Source: Lachnotalea glycerini (GTDB taxonomy: Bacteria > Bacillota > Clostridia > Lachnospirales > Lachnospiraceae). Taken from it: 64,000 nt of DNA. A program made the translations under genes and the position numbers. The first letter of the stretch is position 1, and each line of letters begins with the position of its first letter. Location of the stretch: the NCBI RefSeq assembly GCF_003201285.1, contig NZ_QICS01000006.1, positions 62,001 to 126,000 on the forward strand. Reading direction: 5' to 3'. Positions 52,711-61,892 of this stretch are shown in pieces. The notes under the pieces were generated by a model. That model had not been told where the DNA came from. It did no database searches and was given only the letters and a program-made list of their open reading frames with translations.

Positions 52711-53813
52711 GTCATAAAGAAAATTCAGGAATTGTTTATCAAGGCAATCTGTATCGATTAAAAAAACTAATGAAGTTGGCAAAGCAAGGCGGTGAATTTA
52801 CGATTGGTTTTATAGGTGGTTCCATTACACAGGGAAGTCTTGCAACTGCACCAACTAAGTGCTATGCCTATTTGGTATATGAATGGTGGACAAAGACATT
52901 TCCACAAAGTAAGTTCCATTATGTCAATGGCGGGATCGGCGCGACCAATTCACTCTATGGAGCAGCAAGAGCATGGAGAGATGTTTTGGTGTATCGTCCA
53001 GATTTTGTAGTCGTAGATTTTTCAGTAAATGATGAATTTACCTCATTTTTTCAGGAAACCTATGAAGGAGTAATCCGGAAAGTGTATGCAGCAGAAAAAA
53101 GTCCTGCTGTTTTAGTACTGAACAATGTATTTTATGATACGGGAGTCAATGCCCAAGATTATCATAATGAAATTGCAAAGTATTACCAGATTCCTTGTGT
53201 GAGTATGAAAGAAAGCTTATATGCACAGATTATACAAGGAACACTGGAGCGGAGTTTAATGACGCAGGATAACCTGCATCCAAATGATAAAGGACATGCA
53301 CTTTTGGCAGAGGAGTTAACTGCTTTATTGGAAGCGGTCTATCAGGACTTAGATATTGAGGATATAAAGGCACTATATCCCAAACAACCATTTACAGCAA
53401 ATCGCTATGAAAATGCAAAGTTATATCAGATTCAAAACAGTGTACCAATATTAGATGGATTCCATGTAGATACCAGAGAAAAGATGGGGATGCTCGATTT
53501 GTATAAAAATGGATGGATCGGAGGAAAAAGAGGAGATTCAATCACCTTTAAGATAAACGCTTCGGTTATTTCTATTCAATATTTGAAATCGATTACTAAA
53601 CCACGACCAGTTGCAGAAGCTATCATCGATGGGGATAAAGAACATACAGTAAAACTGGATGCTAATTTTGAGGAAACATGGGGAGATTGCCTGTATCTGC
53701 AAAACGTATGGAATAAAGATAAAAAAGAAATGCATGAAGTAGAAATAAAAATCATAGAAAGTCATGAAGATGATAAGGGATTTTTTTATTTGGTATCCCT
53801 TATTACGGATTAG
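52707..53813 (+). CDS. CE17-like acetyl esterase with C-terminal CBM35-like domain
   Basis: A 368-residue protein. The N-terminal 215 residues are an SGNH hydrolase: IGFIGGSITQGSLAT (nucleophile Ser), GGIGATNSLYGA, DFSVND, and DNLHPNDKGH with catalytic Asp and His. The C-terminal 140 residues look like a small beta-sandwich binding module. This layout and its neighbour match the CE17 partner in the two-esterase system for acetyl mannan. ATG 52707 overlaps the previous stop (ATGA) and has GGGAGG upstream; ATG 52692 lies on that site. It ends the mannan operon before a terminator. Confidence 0.85.
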   Translation: MSHKENSGIVYQGNLYRLKKLMKLAKQGGEFTIGFIGGSITQGSLATAPTKCYAYLVYEWWTKTFPQSKFHYVNGGIGATNSLYGAARAWRDVLVYRPDFVVVDFSVNDEFTSFFQETYEGVIRKVYAAEKSPAVLVLNNVFYDTGVNAQDYHNEIAKYYQIPCVSMKESLYAQIIQGTLERSLMTQDNLHPNDKGHALLAEELTALLEAVYQDLDIEDIKALYPKQPFTANRYENAKLYQIQNSVPILDGFHVDTREKMGMLDLYKNGWIGGKRGDSITFKINASVISIQYLKSITKPRPVAEAIIDGDKEHTVKLDANFEETWGDCLYLQNVWNKDKKEMHEVEIKIIESHEDDKGFFYLVSLITD

Positions 53814-53835
53814 AGACAGGTTAATTTTATTCAAG

Positions 53836-53875
53836 AAAAAAGGGAGAGGCAAAAGTGATTGCTAATCCCTTTTTT
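53836..53875 (+). terminator. Terminator of the mannan operon
   Basis: AAAAAAGGGA (53836-53845) pairs with TCCCTTTTTT (53866-53875); an inner GCAA/TTGC stem supports it. Confidence 0.8.
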
Positions 53876-53952
53876 GAATTTATGCCATTTGAATTTTACA
53901 GAAAACAGTTGCTTTGTTCTTATGTTTCAATACTATTATACGTTACTATAAC

Positions 53953-54180
53953 AAGGTCTTTCCACGTATGAAATAAAAAAAGTAACCGTGGCGGTTACTT
54001 TTTAGGGGGGAGGGAGTTTAAGGAAACCAAGTTTCCTTAAAAATATGAAAAAGATTATCTATATAAATTAAGGGATTAGCTTTAACTGATGTACTAAGTA
54101 TAATTAAAAAATGTGTTAAAATAGTGATAATATATTGAATTAATTGTTAACGTTACTAGAAAATGGTGAATAAAATATGA
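53953..54180 (+). repeat. Structured intergenic repeat, copy B (candidate ncRNA or leader)
   Basis: Homologous to copy A at 28387-28606. AAGGTCTTTCC is followed by hairpin AAAGTAACC/GGTTACTTT, GGGGGGAGGGAG, hairpin TTTAAGGAAAC/GTTTCCTTAAA (54017-54041), and ATG at 54045 opening MKKIIYIN ending in TAA. Compared with copy A, the outer pair of the second hairpin changes C-G to T-A and the inner pairs change together, so base pairing is conserved while sequence is not. The small gene at 54299 lies 119 bp downstream. Together with the terminator region it fills the 485-bp gap after the esterase gene. Confidence 0.75.
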
Positions 54181-54298
54181 ATAAAAATTATAATTTGTTT
54201 GCGATTTTTATCAATTAATAGTATAATAATATAGACAAATTGGATATTTATTCTAGGCACTATTAAAATATTACATCATGAATTGGAGGAATGATGTT

Positions 54299-54550
54299 AT
54301 GGGAAATGTTAATAATGAATTAAAGATGACACATTCCTGCATTTTATCACGCGGAAAAGAGAAGATTGTTAGAGTAACCTTTGAAAGTGAGACTGCTTAC
54401 GCGGAAGGCATTGTTCCAAGTGGTATTATTGAAAAGCAAAACGGTTTTACTGAGGATGAGGTAAAGCAATTAGAACTTTATTTGAAGCTAAATCAAGATG
54501 ATATTATGAAAAAAGCAAAAGAAATAACAGGAATTACACATTGGTTTTAA
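54299..54550 (+). CDS. Small conserved-looking protein of unknown function
   Basis: An 83-residue acidic, soluble protein without membrane helix or signal. The first half is beta-rich (IVRVTFESETAYAEGIVPSGIIEK), the second half helical (TEDEVKQLELYLKLNQDDIMKKAKEI). An ATG at 54278 precedes the ribosome binding site; the ATG at 54299 has GGAGG nine bases upstream. A perfect terminator begins directly after the stop, so it is monocistronic. I do not recognise a family. The structured repeat upstream may be its regulatory leader. Confidence 0.75.
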   Translation: MGNVNNELKMTHSCILSRGKEKIVRVTFESETAYAEGIVPSGIIEKQNGFTEDEVKQLELYLKLNQDDIMKKAKEITGITHWF

Positions 54551-54583
54551 AAAATGCCCCAATTATTATGGGGCATTTTTTTG
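54551..54583 (+). terminator. Terminator after the small gene
   Basis: AAAATGCCCC (54551-54560) and GGGGCATTTT (54570-54579) plus T run. Confidence 0.95.
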
Positions 54584-54635
54584 GTCGAGCCTGACATGGA
54601 AGCAATTTGCATAAGTTCAAGTTTCTGATAGAATC

Positions 54636-55679
54636 CTATCGTATTTTCATATGACCGAATGTTTCTGACATGCTTCCAACAAAATCCCATTGACGAGTCA
54701 TATAATCTCTTAATACAGCAGTGTTAGCTTTGTATGAAGAATATAAGGCCTCAAGATTCAGATCGTCATTCCAATCCATTTCTTCAATTGCTCTTGCGGC
54801 TGCATAACCGCTTTCCAAACCAGCATAGATACCCTCGCCCATTGGATTTAGAAACCCTGCTGTTTCACCGGCAAACAGCACTCTATTGTAACCATATTCA
54901 ATAGGACATCCTGGCATTATATGCGGCATAAGCCATCTTTCATCTTTTTCTTGCTCTGTAATTTTGGCATTATATTGTTTTTTCATATATTCCATAAATT
55001 CAGAGTAATAATGTTTTATATTACGGGGATCCTTAACAGACACCCCAAAGATAAGATAATCATCTTTTACGTTAAACCATGCATCGTATTCCGAAAGTTT
55101 GGGCTGTAAATAGGCATAAAAATAATGCCGATCTAAATCAATAAAACCTCTGTTAAAAGTTTGATATGTGGTGATATAGTTTTGAGGTGTATGTATCAGC
55201 TTTCGCTTAACAGAGCCTATTACACCATCGCAAACAAGGACTAATTTGGCCATTTCTGAATATGAAGTGGTACCTTTTAGATTTACAAGGACACCGTTTT
55301 CTTGCTCCTCACAAGATAAAGCCACTGTCTCATCACGCAGCTTAGCACCTGCTTGTGCTGCCTTTGAAGCCAGCCAGCAGTCAAAACTACTTCGCCAAAT
55401 ATTCAACCCTTCTTGTTCGTAACGGTATTCCTTACCTTTATCATTTGTAAAAATCATACCTTTATTATCCGTCGGTTGACACATGGTGAAAGCAGGAACT
55501 TCTTCGCCAAAGTATTGTAAAACCAAATCCATTGACTTTTTGATAAGAACGCCGGAGCAGGATTTATTTCTTGGCATTTTAAATTTTTCCACCAACAATA
55601 CATGATAACCATTGCTGGCCAATTCCCTTGCAGCACTGCTGCCTGTTGGACCTGCACCTATAATTATTACATCATACAT
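54636..55679 (-). CDS. FAD-dependent oxidoreductase, geranylgeranyl-reductase-like
   Basis: A 347-residue flavoprotein with an N-terminal Rossmann motif VIIIGAGPTGSSAARELASNGYHVLLVEK, the PRNKSCSGVL segment typical of the geranylgeranyl reductase/digeranylgeranyl-phospholipid reductase group, and the second FAD motif VLFAGETAGFLNPMGEGIYAGLESG. Family members reduce isoprenoid double bonds or oxidise unknown substrates; bacterial members often have no proven role. Its start overlaps the last 13 bases of the aminotransferase gene upstream, so the two are cotranscribed. Confidence 0.85.
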   Translation of the reverse strand: MYDVIIIGAGPTGSSAARELASNGYHVLLVEKFKMPRNKSCSGVLIKKSMDLVLQYFGEEVPAFTMCQPTDNKGMIFTNDKGKEYRYEQEGLNIWRSSFDCWLASKAAQAGAKLRDETVALSCEEQENGVLVNLKGTTSYSEMAKLVLVCDGVIGSVKRKLIHTPQNYITTYQTFNRGFIDLDRHYFYAYLQPKLSEYDAWFNVKDDYLIFGVSVKDPRNIKHYYSEFMEYMKKQYNAKITEQEKDERWLMPHIMPGCPIEYGYNRVLFAGETAGFLNPMGEGIYAGLESGYAAARAIEEMDWNDDLNLEALYSSYKANTAVLRDYMTRQWDFVGSMSETFGHMKIR

Positions 55680-56803
55680 TTTCTGTCTCCTATGAAATTG
55701 CTGTTATCATGTAACGTTTCTAAAATACAGTCTAGCAGTTCATCATTTTTTTCAGGCTGCATAAAACAGAAACGAAAATATTTATTGCTTAAGAAAGGAA
55801 AAGTGGAGCAGTCTCTTATCATTAGGTGTTTACGTATAGCAGCATCAAAGATGTCTTGTGAGGTAAGGTGGTCTTTCTTTATTTTAACAAGTATAAAATT
55901 TGCGCTGGGCTTATAAGGATATAATTTTGTTTCTTTCTTTAATGCATCGTATATACGTGCCCGTTCAGATGAAATTAGTTGTTTTGTAGCTGCAATGTAA
56001 TCCTTATCTGTGAACATAATCGTGCCGGCCACCTCAGCCAAACTATTAATTGTCCAGGGATTTTTCCTTTTATTGATTTCCTTTATTAAATCCAGATTGC
56101 CGGTTATGGCATAGCCAAGCCTAAGTCCCGGAGCAGCAAAGAATTTAGAAATACCTCTTAAGATAATTAAATTATTATAATAGTAGGTAAGCGGTATGGA
56201 ATTAATCTCGTCCATATTATCAGCAAATTCCACGTAGGTTTCATCAATCATAACGAAAATATCATGTTGTTTACATGAATCTAAGATTAGTCGCAGCTGC
56301 CTGTTGCTTATTGAGGTTGAGGTTGGATTATTGGGATTACAGATGACAAGCAAATCAATTCCCTCATGCAAATGAGTTATGAAATCCTCAACATTGATAT
56401 TGAAATCCTCCTCCTCCTTTAAGGGATAATAAAGTGAAGTACCTCCTCCAAGTGAAATTTCACGTTCATACTCGGAATAGGTGGGGCCAATAATAAGTGC
56501 CTTTTGAGGATGTTTTATTTGAATAAATAATGAGATTAATTCAGTAGAGCCATTTCCTACTATTATCTGGGAAGCTTCACAGCCGGCATAATTTGCAATT
56601 CTCTTTCGAAGAGTTTGGTATTCTCTGTCAGGATAAGAGGTGATTACATCTATTTTATCAGACAGGGTTTTTCTCAACAGGGGAGAAACACCCAATGGGT
56701 TTACATTTGCGCTAAAGCTAGTAATTTCATCTTTCTTTATTCCATAGACAGTCTCGATTTTTTCTAAATCACTGCCGTGAAAATGATCAGTATGTCGAAT
56801 CAT
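55667..56803 (-). CDS. PLP-dependent aminotransferase, CobD/HisC-like
   Basis: A 378-residue fold-type I enzyme. The N-terminus HTDHFHGSDLEK and FSANVNPLGVSP are typical of threonine-phosphate decarboxylase CobD; the rest contains IVGNGSTELISLFI, VICNPNNPTST, MIDETYVEFA, and the PLP lysine in RGISKFFAAPGLRLGY. HisC-type histidinol-phosphate aminotransferases share these motifs. No cobalamin or histidine gene is nearby. A reading from 56875 has no ribosome binding site; ATG 56803 follows AAAGGAA. It is paired with the flavin oxidoreductase, suggesting an unassigned amino-acid-derived pathway. Confidence 0.8.
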   Translation of the reverse strand: MIRHTDHFHGSDLEKIETVYGIKKDEITSFSANVNPLGVSPLLRKTLSDKIDVITSYPDREYQTLRKRIANYAGCEASQIIVGNGSTELISLFIQIKHPQKALIIGPTYSEYEREISLGGGTSLYYPLKEEEDFNINVEDFITHLHEGIDLLVICNPNNPTSTSISNRQLRLILDSCKQHDIFVMIDETYVEFADNMDEINSIPLTYYYNNLIILRGISKFFAAPGLRLGYAITGNLDLIKEINKRKNPWTINSLAEVAGTIMFTDKDYIAATKQLISSERARIYDALKKETKLYPYKPSANFILVKIKKDHLTSQDIFDAAIRKHLMIRDCSTFPFLSNKYFRFCFMQPEKNDELLDCILETLHDNSNFIGDRKCMM

Positions 56804-57003
56804 AATAATTCCTTTCTGACGAAAGCCGTCAAGGAAAATTCTTAAAATTTTCCTTATATAGTAAATTAGTATCAAAACAAGTCGGATATTGCACGAACTG
56901 TAGATATAGTGTTATAATTATTATATCTATTTTATTGTAAAAAGCAACAAACAATAAACATTAGAAAGAAAATTTGATACTAATAAAAAAGCAGGTGAAG
57001 GAT

Positions 57004-60000
57004 TTGCGCGAAAGAGTAGAGGAACTTGAACGAGGAGATTTTAAGAGTAATACGCCTAAAATCGAGATTTCTACACCATTAATAGAAATAACTCTTAATG
57101 CAGATGACTGTTATGATGGCAGTTTTACATTAATAAGTACTAATTCTTACAAGATGAAGGGGGTTGTATATACCTCTACATATAGAATGCAATGTATAAA
57201 TTCTCAGTTTATCGGAAAAGAAGCAACGATTCAATTTCTTTTTCTGAGTAAGGGAATTTGTGAGGGGGAAGCGATAAAAGGTAATTTCTATATTATTAGC
57301 AATGGAGGCGAATTTAGTCTTCCTTTTATTGTGAATATTCAAAAGAAAGTGATTCTTTCATCTATGGGTAAAATAAATAATCTGTTTCATTTTACCAATC
57401 TGGCTGCCTTAAATTGGAATGAGGCATTTGAAGTATTTCAATTACCTGAATTTCGAAATATTTTTATTAATCATGACAAACGATATGAAAACTTATATAT
57501 CGCTCTTACTGCAGGAGAGGTAATGACAGAACAATGTATGGAAGAGTTTTTGATAGGGATTCATAAGAAAAATCCAATTTCAATTCAAATTAATGAACAG
57601 GAAAAGAATTTTGTACCGCTTACGGGAGATGAAAAAGAAAGTATTACCATTACCAAAAGTACTTGGGGATATGTAAAAATTAAAATACATGCAGATAGTG
57701 AGTTTATTGAACTTCATGATAATATTCTTACTACAGATGATTTTATAGGAAGCAGTTATCCATTAGAATATATTATCAGAAAAGATAAGCTGCATAGTGG
57801 CAGAAATTTTGGACGAATCATTTTTAATACGATTAATTGCAATATTGTTTATCATGTAACCGTATCGGCAGAGGATGAAAAGGAGCTTTGGAAGAAAAGA
57901 AAAAAGGCAAGGATGAGAAAAAAGTGTCTGGTTGAATTAACAAAGCTCTATACTGCTTTTCGCTGCAAAAAAACAAATACAAATCCATGGGTGAAAGACT
58001 GCATGGAATATGTGAATGAATTAATTGATTCAGAAGAAGATAACAAAGTATATAAGCTGTTAAAGGCACAGCTTCTATTTATCGAAAAGAAAAATTATGA
58101 TGCTTATGAGTTGTTAAAAGAATTTGAGCAAAATAAAAAAGATATAAAAGAGGATATTAGAAGATACGTTTATTATCTTTACCTTACTACTTTCTGGAAT
58201 AAGGATAAGAAATATTTAAGCAAGATTACAGATGAAGTTAGAAATATTTATAATAAAAAGCAAAAAAGCTGGGAAATACTATGGGTATTATTATGCATGG
58301 ACACTACATTGCAGGCAGATACTTTGCAAAAATTCAGTAAAATTGAGGAACAATATTATTTGGGAGGAGAGAGTCCCATTATTTATGTGGAAGCCTATCG
58401 ATTGATGCAGGCAGAGCTGTTTATACTGGCAAAGCTTGATCGGTTTGAATTGCAAGTTCTTTGGTGGGCGGCTAAGAATCAGGTTTTATCTAGAGAAGTA
58501 TTATTACAAACTGCAAATTTATCTGCGAAAGCAAAGGATTTTAATCATATTTTATACAAGATTTTAATTTACGGATATGAAAAATATCAGGATAAGGAAA
58601 TTCTTGGTGCCATATGTGGTCTATTAATTAAGGGAAATAAAACTGAGGCAAAGTATTTTAAATGGTACAGTCTGGGTGTTGAGCAGGATGTAAGAATTAC
58701 AAGATTGTATGAGTACTATATGTATGCGATTCCAATGCACAATACAGAGAATATACCAAAACCGGTCTTAATGTATTTTGGATATTACAATAATTTAGAA
58801 TACAAAAAAAGTGCTTTGCTTTATGAGCGCGTCATTAAGCAAAGAGATGTATATCCCGAATTATTTCAAAGCTATCGCCGTCATATTGAGGAATTTATGT
58901 TAGAACAGTTGATGTTGAAACGTAACAATGAACAGCTTGCTTTTATATATGATACCATGCTGTCTTTGAATCAAATGACAAAGGAAATAGCAAATAAAAT
59001 ATCAGGAATTTTATTTGGCTGTGAATTATACTGTAAAAACCCCAATATTAAAAGTGTTTTGGTAGTTCATAAGCATTTGAAGACAGAAAAAATATACCCT
59101 GTCATAGATAATACTGCATATATTAATCTTTACACAAAGGAGTATGAGATAGCGCTTCTGGATAGAGAAGGAAATAGGTATTTAAATTCAATTGAGTATG
59201 AATTAAAGAATTTGATAGATGAAGCATATTATATTAAGAGGTGCTATGAGCTGGACACAGAAGACATCAATATTAAATTCAACATTTGTCAGAATTTGGT
59301 GGCCAGCAGCAACATAACGGACAAATGTCTTGAGATTATATCTGAGCTGATCGATGAATCCTTTATAAAAGACAGCTATAAAAACTATTTAAGAAGTATT
59401 GTCATTCAATATTGCTATGATCACTATGAGGATGATAATTTGACAATCTATATGAAAGATATGAATCTTGCCTGTGTGGCTGGTTTTCAGCGTTCCAAAG
59501 CAATAGAATATCTTATCATGAAAGGATTTTATGAAAAAGCGTATGAAGAGATTCAAAAATATGGATGCGAACAAATCAAAGTAAAGCAGCTCGTTAAATT
59601 AATAAGCAGGCTTATTGATATAAATGACTATGAGGAAAATGCCATTTTATTATCAATGTGTGTCTATGTATTTCAAGCAAGGAAGTATGATGATACTATA
59701 TTGAACTATTTAGTCCAATATTTTAATGGAACTTCAAATAAAATGAAAGATATCTGGATTGCTGCGTTTAAATTTGATTTAGATGCCTATGAGCTTTCTG
59801 AGAGATTAATTTTGCAGGTTTTATTTACGAATGAGTACATAGAGGAAATTGATAAAATTTTTGAATATTATTATATAAAGGGTGCCAGATTTCAAATAGA
59901 AAAGGCTTTTTTAACCTATTATGCATACCGTTATTTAGTCTTTAATAAGACAGTAGGTGATAAAATATTTGAGTACATCGCTAAGGAACAGCAAAACGAA

Positions 60001-60564
60001 GATTTACAAAACGATACCTGTAAACTAGCTTTGCTAAAACATTTTGCACAAGATTCTGTTTTAACAGAAAAAAACAAAGAGTATGTAATTAAAACCTTAC
60101 AGGAATTTATGCATCGTAAAATGTATTTTAAATTCTATAATCAGTTTGAAAAACAGATTTTGGAAACCTGCTGCTATGAAGGACAATATATCGTGGAATA
60201 TCAAGCAGATTCAAATAATAAAGTCCAGATTCACTATTTTCGAGAGGATTTGAAGGGTGAAGGTGAATATAAAATTGAAGAAATGAAACAAATATACCCT
60301 GGTATCTATAGTAAGCAATTTACGGCATTTTATGGTGAAAGAATTCAATATTATATGACAGAGGAAAATAATACAGATCATTTAGTTAAGAATCACGTTA
60401 TAGTAAAAAACGAAATGGATTTATGCAGTACACAGAGTCGTTATAATATGTTAAACGATATGTCTGTGGCAATGCAGTTAAATGATGATCAAACATTACT
60501 GGAGCTGATGAAACGATATGCATATAATTCTCAGACGGTAGAGCTGCTATTTAAGAGCATATAG
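57004..60564 (+). CDS. Large helical-solenoid protein (DUF5717-like)
   Basis: A protein of about 1186 residues, unknown function. Residues 20-330 are beta-rich, built like several immunoglobulin-like modules (IEITLNADDCYDGSFTLISTN; ITITKSTWGYVKIKIHADSEFIEL). A basic stretch KKRKKARMRKKC (about 305) leads into a long alpha-solenoid resembling TPR repeats to about residue 1070, and a short beta-rich end. No signal peptide or membrane helix. I associate such proteins with the DUF5717 family of Lachnospiraceae. TTG 57004 with AGGTGA is the preferred start; TTG 56974 and GTG 56995 are alternatives. The next gene starts 12 bp after its stop, first of a four-gene set. Confidence 0.75.
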   Translation: MRERVEELERGDFKSNTPKIEISTPLIEITLNADDCYDGSFTLISTNSYKMKGVVYTSTYRMQCINSQFIGKEATIQFLFLSKGICEGEAIKGNFYIISNGGEFSLPFIVNIQKKVILSSMGKINNLFHFTNLAALNWNEAFEVFQLPEFRNIFINHDKRYENLYIALTAGEVMTEQCMEEFLIGIHKKNPISIQINEQEKNFVPLTGDEKESITITKSTWGYVKIKIHADSEFIELHDNILTTDDFIGSSYPLEYIIRKDKLHSGRNFGRIIFNTINCNIVYHVTVSAEDEKELWKKRKKARMRKKCLVELTKLYTAFRCKKTNTNPWVKDCMEYVNELIDSEEDNKVYKLLKAQLLFIEKKNYDAYELLKEFEQNKKDIKEDIRRYVYYLYLTTFWNKDKKYLSKITDEVRNIYNKKQKSWEILWVLLCMDTTLQADTLQKFSKIEEQYYLGGESPIIYVEAYRLMQAELFILAKLDRFELQVLWWAAKNQVLSREVLLQTANLSAKAKDFNHILYKILIYGYEKYQDKEILGAICGLLIKGNKTEAKYFKWYSLGVEQDVRITRLYEYYMYAIPMHNTENIPKPVLMYFGYYNNLEYKKSALLYERVIKQRDVYPELFQSYRRHIEEFMLEQLMLKRNNEQLAFIYDTMLSLNQMTKEIANKISGILFGCELYCKNPNIKSVLVVHKHLKTEKIYPVIDNTAYINLYTKEYEIALLDREGNRYLNSIEYELKNLIDEAYYIKRCYELDTEDINIKFNICQNLVASSNITDKCLEIISELIDESFIKDSYKNYLRSIVIQYCYDHYEDDNLTIYMKDMNLACVAGFQRSKAIEYLIMKGFYEKAYEEIQKYGCEQIKVKQLVKLISRLIDINDYEENAILLSMCVYVFQARKYDDTILNYLVQYFNGTSNKMKDIWIAAFKFDLDAYELSERLILQVLFTNEYIEEIDKIFEYYYIKGARFQIEKAFLTYYAYRYLVFNKTVGDKIFEYIAKEQQNEDLQNDTCKLALLKHFAQDSVLTEKNKEYVIKTLQEFMHRKMYFKFYNQFEKQILETCCYEGQYIVEYQADSNNKVQIHYFREDLKGEGEYKIEEMKQIYPGIYSKQFTAFYGERIQYYMTEENNTDHLVKNHVIVKNEMDLCSTQSRYNMLNDMSVAMQLNDDQTLLELMKRYAYNSQTVELLFKSI

Positions 60565-60576
60565 GAGGAGAAATAG

Positions 60577-61872
60577 GTGGATAGTTGTGAAAAATCAAAA
60601 AAAGAACTGATTGTAGGATATGACTTATGCAATGACTATTCACAGATCAGCTATTTTAATTTTACAAATGCTGAGCCAAAAACGATCAGCACGACAGCAG
60701 GTGAGGAAAGATTTCAGATACCAACCGTGTTATTAAAGAAAAAGGGTCTGGATAAATGGTTTTTTGGCGATGAGGCACTTAAGAAAGCGCTAAATGGTGA
60801 GGAGCTGCTTGTTAAAGACATATTAGATAAAGGGATACATAATGAAGTTACAGTTATTGAGGATAAAGAATATGTTCCTGCTCAATTGCTTGAGACTTTT
60901 ATAAGAAAAACGCTTAGCCTTTTTGCGTATGAAGGAATTGCACAAAAAATACCGGATGTCATTGTATTTACGTTGGAGCATATAGATAGAAATTTAACCG
61001 CCACAATCAAACAAAGTGCAAAAGCAATTGGGATATGTGAGGATCATATTTATATTCAGAGTCATGATGAAAGTTTTGTAGAATATACTTTGAACCAAAA
61101 GAGGGAACTATGGAGCTATGATGTAGTATTACTGGATTATTGCAGAGATTATCTTAAAGCATATTATTTGAAAATCAACACAAAAACAACACCTATATTT
61201 GTTACAATTGATAAGAAAAATTTTAAAGATATAGAAATGCCCCCAACAAGCTTTTTACCTGATTCAGAGGAAGAAAAGAGAAAGAAATTGGACCAGACTG
61301 TCAAGGATGCACTTAAGAACTATTTTGGAGTCAATATAATTTCTTGTGTATTTTTATGTGGAGATGGCTTTGAAAGTACTTTATCTAAGGAGACTCTACG
61401 ATTTTTATGCAGTGGGAGACGGGTTTTTCAAGGCAAAAATCTGTACACAAAAGGAGCCTGCTACACAGGGGCTGCCAAATTTATTGATACGCAAACTGAG
61501 AATTATTTGTTTTTTAGTGAAAATAAGATAAAGTATAATGTTGGTTTGGACGTCTTTTATCAGGGGGAGAAAAAATATCATTCCCTCATAACAGCGGGTG
61601 AAAATTGGTATGATGCAAAAGGGGAATGTGAATTAATACTAGATGAGGAATCTTGTGTTGAATTAAAGTTTACCCCAATTGATAATCAGGATACGCGTAA
61701 TATCATTATTAATCTTCATGAATTGCCTAACAGGCCAAATAAAACGATAAGGGTACAGCTTTATGTAAAATTTGAATGTGCCAATATAGGTACAGCTATC
61801 ATTAAAGATTTAGGTTTTGGAGAATTTTTTAAATCATCGGAAAAAATATGGAAGCATGAGATACTATTGTAA
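60577..61872 (+). CDS. Actin/Hsp70-fold protein with altered nucleotide motifs (DUF5716-like)
   Basis: A 431-residue protein starting at GTG 60577 behind GGAGGAG. Residues 1-310 look like an actin/Hsp70 ATPase fold: phosphate-1-like IVGYDLCNDYSQISYF, a phosphate-2-like VVLLDYCRDYLKAYYL, and an adenosine-site-like CVFLCGDGFESTL followed by GACYTGA. In active members these motifs carry DxG and GG; here they read DLCND, DYC and GD, so ATP binding is doubtful. The C-terminal 120 residues are beta-rich, as in the substrate domain of chaperones. It is tightly linked with the solenoid gene. Probable scaffold or chaperone-like partner; function unknown. Confidence 0.65.
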   Translation: MDSCEKSKKELIVGYDLCNDYSQISYFNFTNAEPKTISTTAGEERFQIPTVLLKKKGLDKWFFGDEALKKALNGEELLVKDILDKGIHNEVTVIEDKEYVPAQLLETFIRKTLSLFAYEGIAQKIPDVIVFTLEHIDRNLTATIKQSAKAIGICEDHIYIQSHDESFVEYTLNQKRELWSYDVVLLDYCRDYLKAYYLKINTKTTPIFVTIDKKNFKDIEMPPTSFLPDSEEEKRKKLDQTVKDALKNYFGVNIISCVFLCGDGFESTLSKETLRFLCSGRRVFQGKNLYTKGACYTGAAKFIDTQTENYLFFSENKIKYNVGLDVFYQGEKKYHSLITAGENWYDAKGECELILDEESCVELKFTPIDNQDTRNIIINLHELPNRPNKTIRVQLYVKFECANIGTAIIKDLGFGEFFKSSEKIWKHEILL

Positions 61873-61892
61873 TTATAGAAGGAAGGGATAAA

